A DNA stretch of 64,000 nt from UBA2033 sp035345875 (GTDB lineage Bacteria > Spirochaetota > Leptospiria > Leptospirales > Leptospiraceae): positions 62,001 to 126,000 of the forward strand of contig DAORDH010000009.1 in the NCBI GenBank assembly GCA_035345875.1. The letters run 5' to 3'. The notes below the pieces were generated by a model. That model was not told the origin of the DNA. It made no database searches and saw only the letters and a list, made by a program, of their open reading frames with translations. This document shows positions 10,401 through 18,039 of this stretch, piece by piece (positions within the stretch are counted from its first letter, which is position 1; each line of letters begins with the position of its first letter). A program made the translations under genes and the position numbers.

Positions 10401-10674
10401 TCCATACTCCGGGTTTATTGATATATTTCTTTTGCTCAGGCGAAATATTTTTTTCGATTTCTGGATTTCCTGGTTCTAAAAACTCCATCCAATAGAACTC
10501 CCATTCACCTTGCAAATTCACTACTCCATCTTCAGAAAAATTCCATCCCTTTTTTCCGTCTGGCAAGGAACGTAAATCTAAAACTCCCTTTATTGCCTTT
10601 GGAGATTTTCTTGTATTTCCTTTTTGACATGATACAAGCGATACAATCATTAATATATATAAAGCTATCCGCAT
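7441..10674 (-). CDS. Hybrid sensor kinase: lipobox, 7TMR-DISMED2, 7TM, HK-REC-HK
   Basis: Large membrane signalling protein (1077 residues). Order seen: signal with lipobox LVSC (Cys16); extracellular 7TMR-DISMED2-like beta domain (about 35-190, with GEWEFYW and the carbohydrate-binding-like jelly roll); about seven membrane helices (about 215-400); coiled coil; HisKA with HELRTPLNG (phospho-acceptor His near 457); HATPase with ADTGIGIP (near 605) and GTGLGL; receiver with VDDEP (near 712) and phospho-acceptor Asp in LLDVMMP (near 759); a second HisKA with HEIKTPL (near 848); and a second HATPase with TDTGIGI (near 1001). It overlaps the upstream kinase gene by 10 bp, so the two are coupled. 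The ligand is unknown. A short palindromic insert lies in the second HATPase (see separate entry). Confidence 0.9.
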   Translation of the reverse strand: MRIALYILMIVSLVSCQKGNTRKSPKAIKGVLDLRSLPDGKKGWNFSEDGVVNLQGEWEFYWMEFLEPGNPEIEKNISPEQKKYINKPGVWNNFQVDGKPIGSTGFTTYRLTVLLPSAEESKRNTLAIRLSTASSAFRFYVDGKLLTEVGKIGKSAEEANPEFRPHIIVLPDLKDSVEFVFHVSNYSHDKGGLWGFTWFGTIQDLQRMRENSISLDLFIFGALFLMGFYHLGLFLLRTKDSTTLLFGLFCLFISIRSLMTGEKIWVQLFPGFSWFLAIKIEYLILYLGVPIIIEFVAKVFPSEIPNWLRKGIILSPLLLSLTIILFEPIVFTKYLPFMHVVIVIALLTSIYTLSLAVYRKRFGAITFVFGFFVFTITIVNDLLFSNGVIRTGHFAPFGFLFFVFSQAFFLSKRFTNAFTQVETLSQSMESQNRKLEEQNHKLQDLDRQKDEFLANTSHELRTPLNGIIGLAESLVDGVAGEQSKEAKANLNLIISSGRRLSNLINDILDFSKLKHKELQVNLQPVDIYSITNLVIQLSEPLVKKKNLKLINQIPESTTAVLADENRLQQILHNVIGNAIKFTEEGSVTVSANLKENSQVLEIQIADTGIGIPKDKLEKVFESFEQVDASNTRKYGGTGLGLSVTKQLVELQGGNIWVESELGKGSKFYFTIPVTDSMPHKIEKSTMTPIHQSLEEGNAIEENESKTKANAHILVVDDEPVNLQVISNHFSLRGYKVTTMVGGKEALEYLEKEKPDLVLLDVMMPNMTGFEVCEKIREKYDMNQLPVLFLTAKNNASDLLEGFEAEGNDYVVKPFSKVELLSRVETHIKLKDKTNEIALVSKVKDEFLSNLSHEIKTPLSVIYAYAEMLNNGKDFPDKIKKYSNKIYDSAQKLNEYVSDLILISDIESNLQLQNSDLDSVELINRVVNTYKPLMAEKEINLKLNLPNKMNLSGDSILLEKAISAVMKNAIVYNKSGGSIEISIGQSSLRLRSGSESAGIQIQITDTGIGIAKEHQEKVFEKFFRVDSSLTYEVSGVGVGLFIARKIIELHNGKIVLESEIEKGTTVLIQIPISESNEK
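7696..7721. repeat. GC-rich palindromic element inserted in frame in a kinase gene
   Basis: A 26-bp segment with perfect outer arms GCTCCCT/AGGGAGC (7696-7702, 7715-7721) and an overlapping alternative stem CGCTC-cct-GAGCG (7695-7707). It has 19 G/C of 26 in an AT-rich gene. On the coding strand it adds a Ser/Arg/Gly-rich stretch (LRLRSGSES) between the last strand before the G1 box and the strand leading to TDTGIG, where the first HATPase of the same protein has no such stretch. The core resembles short palindromes dispersed in many bacterial genomes; that link is an inference from memory. Confidence 0.6.
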
Positions 10675-12800
10675 ACTATTTCCTCTCCTATAAATTCTGG
10701 TAATGTTATAAAAAAACTTGTTCCTTCCCCTAACTTTGTCTCATATGTCAAACGACCGTTATGCGCTTCTACAATCATCTTACACATAAAGAGTCCAAGT
10801 CCCGTTCCATTTGCTTTCCCTTCCGTGGCAAATGCCTGAAAAATTCTTGTCTGCACGGATTCTGGAATTCCTGAACCGTTGTCTGTAAGAGAAATAGTTA
10901 AGCCTTCTCGTGCCGAGACGCCCGCGTTTCCTAAAGGGGGATTCTGTGGGATTGATTCTACTCGAATTTTAAATTTGTATTTTTTACTACCATCTTGCAT
11001 TGCTTCAATTGCATTCTTTGCGAGGTTAACAATGACTCGCCGCATTCTTCCTTTATCGATTTGTGCGAATCCTTCATATTCAATTTCTGAACTATAATCG
11101 ATTCCTGAATATTTAAAATCTATCGAAAGAAATTGCTCTATTTCTAAAATAAAATCTTTTATGTTTACATCTTCTAGATTCAAATGCAATTCATCTTTTG
11201 AAAAATCCAATATCTCGTATGCTAGATCATTGAGACGATCCATCTCACGAATAATTATATTCAAGTTCTTTTCTCTTTTTTTGGGCGTTATTGTTTCTGA
11301 ATTCGACATTTCTGCCAAAGCTTTTATTGTCGCCATTGGATTTTTTATATCATGCACAATTCCTGCCGCCATTGTGCCTACAAATGAGAGTTTCTTTCTC
11401 GATTCAGCTAACGCTTCAATTTCTTTTCGCTTTGCTTCACTGTCTACATACATTTTTCCTAACTGATCTAGCATTTCATTTAATTGCTCTGTTCTCACTA
11501 AAACCTTTTTTTCTAATTCGTTATTTAATTTTTCGAGTTCTTTTTGATTCTCTATCTGGATAATTTCATTTTTCTTTTTTAGTTCATTAATTCGATCAGC
11601 AAGACCAAGTGATAATAAAATTACTTCAAAGGAACAACCAAGGATAAATGATTTCTCAGTAAAAAAATTCGAAGGTATAATGGAAGAAATTTTTAAAAGC
11701 AATAACATTCCACCGGAAATTAGAAAGCTCCATGCAAGTAGGTAGTATTTGGCTGTTCGAGATCCTTTTCGCAAGCATTGAATTGCAGCAAATAAAATTA
11801 TTATACAGAGAATAAATTGAGTTAGCATTATAATCCTCCATATTGCAGCATAGCCAATCACAAAACTTAAAACAAGATAGGATGAATAAAGAAATAAGAT
11901 TAATCTTAAAATAAAATCTAAACGTGGGATTAAATCCCTGCTCGAAAGAAATGACCTAGTAAATAAGACTAACATGATTACGAAAAGAATATTTGTTAGA
12001 GTAATACTCTGATTTGCCCACCAAGAATTATCTTGCCATAAATATTTATAAGCGTACCCGTAGTAGATAAAGACCCAGAATAAATAAAAGAATAGATAGA
12101 GGATATAATATAGGTAGGTTTTATCGCGAACACTTAGAAAAATAAAAAAATTATAAAACATCATAACAGAAATAATTCCAACATAAATCCCAAAGAAGGT
12201 ATCATTAATTGAGGATGTTTTGATATATGTATCTTTATTGTATAAAGTTAAAGGTATTGATTCGTGAAGTCCATCAAAAGACCAAGTTTTTAAATAAATA
12301 AAACGTGAATTATTTGGATTCACTTCAACTTTAAATAAATAGTTTTTATTATCATATTGCCTCGAATGAAAAAGGCGTCTGTCTCCAGTTTGAATGAGAG
12401 TGTATTTGCCATTATCCTCCATATGATAATAATCAATATAATCAATGGGAGGAAATGCTATATCCAAAAGCCAATCTTCTTTTGATTTTAATTTATTTTC
12501 TATTTTAAATCGTAACCAAAAAACTGATTCAGAATAACCAAAACTCGGAACTTCTTTGTCGCTTCTCACCCATAATTTTTCCATCTCTGGTTTTTGCACA
12601 TCTTCTATTGTAAGTTTTCCTTCTTTGTCTTCTAAAATTTCTAGGTAAAGTCCAAGCGGATACTCACCCTTATCCTCTGTAAGAACAACTGGCTCTATCG
12701 CATATATGGATGAATAAAAAGTAAACCAGGCAATAAGAAATATGAAAATCTTGCCATAAACAGTTTTATTTTTTAATATACTTTGATTCTTTATTTTCAT
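10665..12800 (-). CDS. 7TMR-DISM sensor histidine kinase
   Basis: Membrane sensor kinase of 711 residues. A signal peptide (about 1-35) precedes an extracellular 7TMR-DISMED2-type domain (about 40-185, with the family pattern SVFWLRFKIEN). About seven to eight membrane helices follow (about 200-405), then a coiled coil (about 410-470), a HisKA domain with HDIKNP (His near 481), an N box NLAKNAIEAM, a G1 box TDNGSGIPE (near 638) and a G2 box GTGLGLF. There is no receiver, so the partner is elsewhere; the coupled downstream hybrid kinase (10-bp overlap) has one and is a likely partner. A GC-rich insert interrupts the region just before the G1 box. Confidence 0.9.
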   Translation of the reverse strand: MKIKNQSILKNKTVYGKIFIFLIAWFTFYSSIYAIEPVVLTEDKGEYPLGLYLEILEDKEGKLTIEDVQKPEMEKLWVRSDKEVPSFGYSESVFWLRFKIENKLKSKEDWLLDIAFPPIDYIDYYHMEDNGKYTLIQTGDRRLFHSRQYDNKNYLFKVEVNPNNSRFIYLKTWSFDGLHESIPLTLYNKDTYIKTSSINDTFFGIYVGIISVMMFYNFFIFLSVRDKTYLYYILYLFFYLFWVFIYYGYAYKYLWQDNSWWANQSITLTNILFVIMLVLFTRSFLSSRDLIPRLDFILRLILFLYSSYLVLSFVIGYAAIWRIIMLTQFILCIIILFAAIQCLRKGSRTAKYYLLAWSFLISGGMLLLLKISSIIPSNFFTEKSFILGCSFEVILLSLGLADRINELKKKNEIIQIENQKELEKLNNELEKKVLVRTEQLNEMLDQLGKMYVDSEAKRKEIEALAESRKKLSFVGTMAAGIVHDIKNPMATIKALAEMSNSETITPKKREKNLNIIIREMDRLNDLAYEILDFSKDELHLNLEDVNIKDFILEIEQFLSIDFKYSGIDYSSEIEYEGFAQIDKGRMRRVIVNLAKNAIEAMQDGSKKYKFKIRVESIPQNPPLGNAGVSAREGLTISLTDNGSGIPESVQTRIFQAFATEGKANGTGLGLFMCKMIVEAHNGRLTYETKLGEGTSFFITLPEFIGEEIVCG
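10902..10950. repeat. GC-rich in-frame insertion in the second DISM kinase gene
   Basis: A 49-bp segment with 31 G/C bases, far above its surroundings, containing the hairpin CTCG-tgc-CGAG (10907-10917). On the coding strand it gives an atypical PQNPPLGNAGVSAREG stretch between two strands of the HATPase fold, directly before the strand leading to TDNGSG. The position matches the palindromic insert in the downstream kinase. The boundaries are estimated from composition and domain comparison. Confidence 0.45.
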
Positions 12801-12919
12801 TTGATTTGCTCATTAATTATATTTATTTCTAGCGGTTATCGTTATTAATTTATCCTGACTACTGTAAAAAGTAAAAAAAGACTTAGCTGTAGTTAAGTAG
12901 ATCAAAGAATAATCTCTTA

Positions 12920-13477
12920 TTAAAATTTCTTTGACTCAGGTAATAGTTCTTTTAATTGATTTAAAAATTCATTATACGATTCTTTGTTTGGAAAATACTT
13001 TTCTCTGAGGATGATAATTCCTTTTTTGGTAAAGTATAGTTCAATCAAATCTTGTTCCTTATTTATTTCGCCTATTTCTTCCCATAAATAATTTACCGTT
13101 ATAGATTTAGAGGAAGATTCTATTCCATTTTTATTGAGGCTTATTCTGGTTTCACCATCTTGAATAAATTCTTCTTTTATAAAATTGCTCACTCTTCTTT
13201 TCCAAATCCATGGAGTGAAAAAGGAATACAGGAAATTTAAAAATAAAATGAATATTCCAAACAAATAGAGGTAGAATAAACTCTTACTCTTGAAATTATT
13301 TTCATATATCAAATAAATAATGGCTACTAAAGAGGTAACCAAAGAGAAAAGTCCCAAATTTTTACTCTCACGCAATTTCTTTTTTGTGCTTTCGAGTTTC
13401 CCTGTTAATCGAAGCTTTGCATCTATCGTATCTTCTAGATTAGGTTGAAATACAATTTCTAATTTTTTATTTTTCAT
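12920..13477 (-). CDS. YcxB-like two-helix membrane protein
   Basis: Small membrane protein of 185 residues with two adjacent transmembrane helices (about 42-60 and 67-88) and a soluble C-terminal domain. The tail has the pattern seen in YcxB-like proteins: a strand, NYLWEEIGEI, then LIELYFTKKGIIILREKYF and a final amphipathic helix. Function is unknown for the family. It stands between two minus-strand genes, with 119 bp to the DISM kinase and its own upstream gap, so it is probably transcribed from its own promoter. Confidence 0.6.
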   Translation of the reverse strand: MKNKKLEIVFQPNLEDTIDAKLRLTGKLESTKKKLRESKNLGLFSLVTSLVAIIYLIYENNFKSKSLFYLYLFGIFILFLNFLYSFFTPWIWKRRVSNFIKEEFIQDGETRISLNKNGIESSSKSITVNYLWEEIGEINKEQDLIELYFTKKGIIILREKYFPNKESYNEFLNQLKELLPESKKF

Positions 13478-13765
13478 AATTAAATATACTTGAGAATGTT
13501 ATGGTGTTGATATCGTAGAATTTCATGTGTATATTTTCTAAATTCAAAAAAAAATGTCAAGAGGAGTATTTCAAAATCCATTGCCGCTCGTTCGTGGCAG
13601 TGGGTGAAAGTTAGTCTTGATATACTTGCGGGTAACGATAGGATTATCTAATAGAGGTTCAGAAATCTTAGGTTTATGGTTTTGCTACCAAAGAATAAAA
13701 ACTTGTTTTTACTTAGATCTTTTGCTAAATCAGGAAAGAAAAATTAAGATATCTGAATTCTTTTG

Positions 13766-15001
13766 TTATTTCCCTTCTGCCATAAATATGAGTAATGATA
13801 AAATTAACTGTTCCGACATCGGCTGAAAAAAGTAATGATCGTTTCTCCAAGAGGCATAAGTATATCCAAATGGTACATACATATCTGCTAGAACTCCCAT
13901 TCCATCGTTAGGTCCTAATACAGCCATTTCATCATAGTAGGGCATTGCTCTTTCGGACACTGTACGTCTTATAGGAATTGCCAATACATTGATTAGTTTT
14001 ATTTGAGTAGGTAAATTTAACTCGATATCAAGTGGAGTTGAGGGACCTGTCTGAATAGTCAATAATCCCTTATAATCATAATTATTCCACTTAGCATACA
14101 TTCTCCAAAAAAAACTAGAATACCAATGTTCTTCCACTGAGTTTGCAAGTGGCGAGCCTTTTACTAATCCAACTATATTAAACCAACCAACCACTTTTTG
14201 AAAATAGGGTTCCTTACCGCACAAGGAAATCGCTATTTTTAAATCGCTCGCTCCCTTGGACAAAGTTGTAAAAATCACCTTTTCGGCTGTCGTTTGATTT
14301 AAATAGGTGCAAATAATATCTGCATTCTCGTATACGGAACCCGTTTGTTTGATTCGAATCATTTTAGTTTTATAACCTAAACTTTCTGCCAATTTTCGTA
14401 AGGCAAATCCCTCTGAATCAAACTCTTTATTTTTTTCATAAAATAATCCAGGGATAAAAACTAGCGATAAATTCTTTTGAGAAAGGTCGGGTATTTTTTT
14501 TTCTAAAAGAGGTTTTTGTTTTTCAATATACTGATAGAGGTTTAGGTTTTTGGGATCTCTCAATATTCTAGAGTATAAGAGAGCAGCTGCTTCATCAATC
14601 CCGTATTTATTGGAAACTAATCTTAATTTTTCATTTGTTAAATCTTTTACAGAAGGATAATCTTGGTAATTCTCAGCCCAATCTAAATATTTTAATTCAT
14701 CGTTACATAGATCCTTAATAAAATATTTATTATGTGTGCAATCTTTTGAAAATACCGGTTCTGGTAGTTTTATATTTTTAGGTGTTGTGGAGCAACTGAA
14801 AGATAGAATGAGAGAAAATAGAATCGTAGTTATCGTAAAATTGGAAGGATAGAAAAAGTATTTATAAGCATTATAAGAACTGATTCTATTTAAAAAAGTT
14901 TCTATTTTATTTATGATTTGCTGTAACAAAAGGAATTTTTTCTGAATGAGTGTGAATTGATTTGAATTTGATAATAGCTGATAGATACCAGCTATTATCA
15001 A
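13766..15001 (-). CDS. Lipoprotein with alpha/beta-hydrolase-like fold
   Basis: Predicted lipoprotein of unknown function, up to 411 residues. A lipobox ILSFSC sits unusually far in (Cys about residue 70), so the real start is probably an internal non-ATG codon closer to the hydrophobic segment; only the first Met is available upstream. After the Cys is a helical part, then LSLVFIPGLFY, a FALRKLAESLGY helix and the nucleophile-elbow-like TTLSKGASD (Ser near residue 250). Near the C-terminus are GPNDGMG and NDHYFF, candidates for the acid and His of a hydrolase triad. Enzymatic activity is inferred. The gene starts 12 bp after the TRL-like lipoprotein gene and is probably co-transcribed with it. 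Confidence 0.6.
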   Translation of the reverse strand: MIIAGIYQLLSNSNQFTLIQKKFLLLQQIINKIETFLNRISSYNAYKYFFYPSNFTITTILFSLILSFSCSTTPKNIKLPEPVFSKDCTHNKYFIKDLCNDELKYLDWAENYQDYPSVKDLTNEKLRLVSNKYGIDEAAALLYSRILRDPKNLNLYQYIEKQKPLLEKKIPDLSQKNLSLVFIPGLFYEKNKEFDSEGFALRKLAESLGYKTKMIRIKQTGSVYENADIICTYLNQTTAEKVIFTTLSKGASDLKIAISLCGKEPYFQKVVGWFNIVGLVKGSPLANSVEEHWYSSFFWRMYAKWNNYDYKGLLTIQTGPSTPLDIELNLPTQIKLINVLAIPIRRTVSERAMPYYDEMAVLGPNDGMGVLADMYVPFGYTYASWRNDHYFFQPMSEQLILSLLIFMAEGK

Positions 15002-15013
15002 ATAAGGGTTAGA

Positions 15014-15391
15014 TTAGTCCCCAGAAACTATTGTACATTTTTGGAGAAAGAGTAGACCTAATACGTTCAATTGGCTGTAATCAACGCTACCAATTTTAGT
15101 AACTTTTCCGTGTCTAGCTGCAGCTACAACGCTCATATCGCCATATGCAATCAAACCATAAAGAAATATAGATGCACAAGCTTCTCCGGTTTTAGAACCA
15201 ACACTTTGTCCGATACATGAATCGTTGGAGTTTTGGCAACTAACGTTTCCTTTTGAACTACCAAAAAGAGAACCAGGAGCCCCGCCCATACCATAAGTAC
15301 CAGGTGGATCTAATCTTGTTGGATAGTTATTTGCACACGAAATCGCCATTGCCAATGCAATAACGAAAACTACTAAAAAATTTTTTTTCAT
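15014..15391 (-). CDS. TRL-like small lipoprotein
   Basis: Lipoprotein of 125 residues with a clear signal (MKKNFLVVF) and lipobox AISC (Cys about 19). The mature part has the TRL-like family layout: a Gly-rich start, GSKTGEACA, a hydrophobic LYGLIAYGDMSVVAAARHG, KVTKIGSVDY and a final hydrophobic segment ending KCTIVSGD. Two Cys in the middle (CQNSNDSC) are additional. The biological role of the family is not known. It precedes the hydrolase-like lipoprotein by 12 bp in the same direction. Confidence 0.75.
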   Translation of the reverse strand: MKKNFLVVFVIALAMAISCANNYPTRLDPPGTYGMGGAPGSLFGSSKGNVSCQNSNDSCIGQSVGSKTGEACASIFLYGLIAYGDMSVVAAARHGKVTKIGSVDYSQLNVLGLLFLQKCTIVSGD

Positions 15392-15958
15392 ACGTTTCCC
15401 TCAATTAAACTTAGTTTTGCCACTATAAGAAAGAGTTTGTAAAAATTTAATTTTTTTTCTAGTGTCCTCCTTTTTTCGTGCACGATTGATAAAAAAATAT
15501 TCTTTCATCAAAAGTCTGATTGATAAACTTGATTTTCTTGTATCCAGTTTAGATAAAACATTTCGTAGGGTCGGAACAAATAACCCCAAAAAACATTTCT
15601 TCAATTTTTGTCCTAATGTATGAGTGTTTTATCACCAATCTAACAATGTTTTTAAGCAGTCTAAATGAATCGATTAAGAGGATGATTATTCTTAGTGATA
15701 ATGTTAGATTGAGTGCAAACTATAAACTTTTATTGTCTATAAACAGAACTGATAATTTTGAATATAATCTGATTTCTCTCCGTGATTCGCCCTTCGGATT
15801 TTGTTAATTATTGAGTGAAACCCATTACTGATTCACTTTTGTTTTAAGCATATCCTAAAAGAAATTAGATGGTATTGTATTTAAATTGTAGGAGTTGTGG
15901 CTAAGAGTTGTTTACCTGAAATGGTTTGAATTTTCAGAAATTATTGCCAAATCATTCT
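15392..15958. other. Intergenic region, no supported gene
   Basis: A gap of 567 bp between two minus-strand genes. Short frames on both strands have no ribosome site, no recognisable motif and low-complexity composition. It should contain the promoter of the TRL-like lipoprotein operon at its left edge. Confidence 0.5.
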
Positions 15959-17095
15959 CTACTCTAATGCAAATTCTATAATGCTTGTTGTTCCGTTTTT
16001 ACTTGCTACAGAGTAAGTGCCTTTCAATTGCTCTACAAGCATTTTTACAAGCATTAGTCCAAATCCAGTCGATTTGGTTTGATGTTGGTCATTGCTGAAT
16101 CCAATACCGTTATCTTGCATGGTCAAGGTTATGCTTTTTTCATTTTTATTAACAGAAATAAAAATTCTACCATTGTTCCTTTCTTTAAAAGCATATTTGA
16201 AAATGTTAGTCAATAATTCATTCATAATAATTCCGATTGTAATAGCATGATTTGCTTTAATATTAAATTCAGTAATATCCTTCTCAATGACAATTGAATC
16301 TTGGTCAACAAATACATCATAGAGGGAATTGATTAAACTATCGATGTAATCTTTCATAGAGATTTCATGTATATCGTTTGATAGTAGAAGTTTTTCATAA
16401 AGAATTCGAATACTTTGGATTCGAGAAATAACGTCCTGTAAAGCAATTTTTACTTCAAAGCTTTTAGCAGATTGAGCCTGTAAAAGAATGAGGCCTTCGA
16501 TATTTGCAATATTATTTTTTATACGATGCTGAGTTTCTTTTAATAAAATTTCTTTTTCAGTCAGAAGTTGATTTAATTTTAAATTATTTTCATGTAGATT
16601 ATGAGTTTTCCAGATTAACTCCAAATCCTTTTCAATCATATCTCGAAAACTAGAAACTAGATTTATAAATAATTCAGAATATTGATTTTCTTTATTATCA
16701 AGAACACAAATAGTTCCAATGGGAGTCTTATCTGGTAAATGAATTGGAAATCCCAAATATGAAATCATATTGAGCTTAACGTCAGGATTATCTTTCCAAT
16801 GTTCATCTGAAAGTGCATTGGGAACAAGAAGCATTTTTCTAGTTTTGATTACTGTTTCACAATACAAACCTGAATTATCAAAATGCTCCTTATCTCCTGG
16901 ATGATAAGGATTGTGATTCGTTTTACTAGAAAGATATACTTCTATATCCGCGCCGATTCTTCGCATAATTAGACCAGTAGGCACATTAATTATATTTGCC
17001 ATAATGGTAATAATATTTTGCCATTTATCTTTTACTTCATCTGTTATCTGAGTGAGTTGTAAATTTTCTAATTCTTCCATTGAATCAATCCTCAA
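15959..17095 (-). CDS. Soluble GAF-domain histidine kinase, HisKA_2 type
   Basis: Cytoplasmic sensor kinase of 378 residues with no membrane segment. The N-terminal GAF domain (about 20-165) contains the typical SYLGFPIHLPDKTPIGTICV strand-turn-strand. A short coiled coil leads to the HisKA_2 dimerisation helix with the phospho-acceptor in ETQHRIKNN (His near 190), and then a HATPase domain (about 270-378) with MNELLTNIFKYAF (N box), QDNGIGF (G1) and GFGLMLV (G2). HisKA_2 kinases commonly signal to stand-alone response regulators, but none is adjacent here. The gene is monocistronic. Confidence 0.88.
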   Translation of the reverse strand: MRIDSMEELENLQLTQITDEVKDKWQNIITIMANIINVPTGLIMRRIGADIEVYLSSKTNHNPYHPGDKEHFDNSGLYCETVIKTRKMLLVPNALSDEHWKDNPDVKLNMISYLGFPIHLPDKTPIGTICVLDNKENQYSELFINLVSSFRDMIEKDLELIWKTHNLHENNLKLNQLLTEKEILLKETQHRIKNNIANIEGLILLQAQSAKSFEVKIALQDVISRIQSIRILYEKLLLSNDIHEISMKDYIDSLINSLYDVFVDQDSIVIEKDITEFNIKANHAITIGIIMNELLTNIFKYAFKERNNGRIFISVNKNEKSITLTMQDNGIGFSNDQHQTKSTGFGLMLVKMLVEQLKGTYSVASKNGTTSIIEFALE

Positions 17096-17217
17096 ACCTA
17101 TCTTGGTTTAGAACCATAGTCAGAATAAAGGGTATTTACGAGGATTTCAACTGTTTTGTGAGAATAGATTGGTTTATTTAATATTATAATTTGCATGTTA
17201 GTTCATTACAGATTGCA

Positions 17218-17502
17218 TTAGTAAAAATGATACATCTGAACGTAAATGAATAACTGAGTTTTCGCAAAAAAGAAAATTATAATATTTAAAGCAGACTGAT
17301 TCATAAATTGTAATATAGCTTGGCTGTTAGAGAGCGAGAAAAATCCAGAGATTTCTGTTGCCTTGCTTCCGGTGAGTTGATCAAGTCTAAAACAATCTTC
17401 GGTAGAGTTTTTTATTTTCTGCGGATACTCTGTATTAGCCTCTTTTTGAGAAGGATCCATTCTAACTTCTGCTCTTTGCACTGATGGTTCTATAAACTTC
17501 AT
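17218..17502 (-). CDS. Doubtful small protein or gene remnant
   Basis: A 94-residue frame with protein-like composition (EPSVQRAEVRMDPSQKEAN, then DCFRLDQLTGSKATEISGFF and a hydrophobic C-terminal segment). The frame is open for about 21 further codons upstream of the ATG without a start, and no ribosome site precedes the ATG. This is more like the truncated remains of a longer gene than an intact one. No family recognised. Confidence 0.25.
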   Translation of the reverse strand: MKFIEPSVQRAEVRMDPSQKEANTEYPQKIKNSTEDCFRLDQLTGSKATEISGFFSLSNSQAILQFMNQSALNIIIFFFAKTQLFIYVQMYHFY

Positions 17503-18039
17503 TTCGATTTCAGAAGCAATATCAGTGGAACTAATTATTTTTGCAGGATGAATCTTTAGAAATCATATTTTTTTCATATTCTCTATTTATAAAAAAAGTG
17601 CGTATAATAAAAAATGAAAATTATTTAACGATTCCTCCCTTTAAAAGTAGCGACATACGTTTTGCTAATCGGTTTTATTTCTTTATTTTAAAAAGAGATT
17701 ATACTTTCCTTTAAACTCAGTTTTGCAGAAAGCAAAATTCAATATTTTATTCTGAAGGGATAAGCAATCTATTTTTTTTGGTTTATTAAAATGGAGAATT
17801 ACAACTAAAAAAACTTAGAGTTTAAAATGATCCCAGTAACTGACCCTCTCCGATACTAAAAATTTAAATCTATAAATGAATTCTGTGTTGAGGATTGATT
17901 CTAAAATAACATTTAATACTTTAAAGAATGTTGGGTCGAATGAGTCTTACGTAAAAATTACCCCATTTTATTTATTTAAGATTAAGAAAACTAGTATACA
18001 AATTTCATCTTTTCTTTATATTTGCGAAGTTTAACTGAT
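17503..18039. other. Intergenic region upstream of the adenylate cyclase
   Basis: About 540 bp of very AT-rich DNA with no supported gene. It should carry the promoter of the plus-strand cyclase; no convincing box pair or operator was seen. Confidence 0.4.

Noticed and set aside
13617..13826. Short plus-strand gene.
   Set aside because: Overlaps the end of the hydrolase-like gene, starts at a non-ATG codon without ribosome site, and has no recognisable composition.
15401..15604. Minus-strand 67-codon frame and the nearby plus-strand 63-codon frame (15616-15807).
   Set aside because: Both are in AT-rich intergenic DNA with no ribosome site, signal or known motif.
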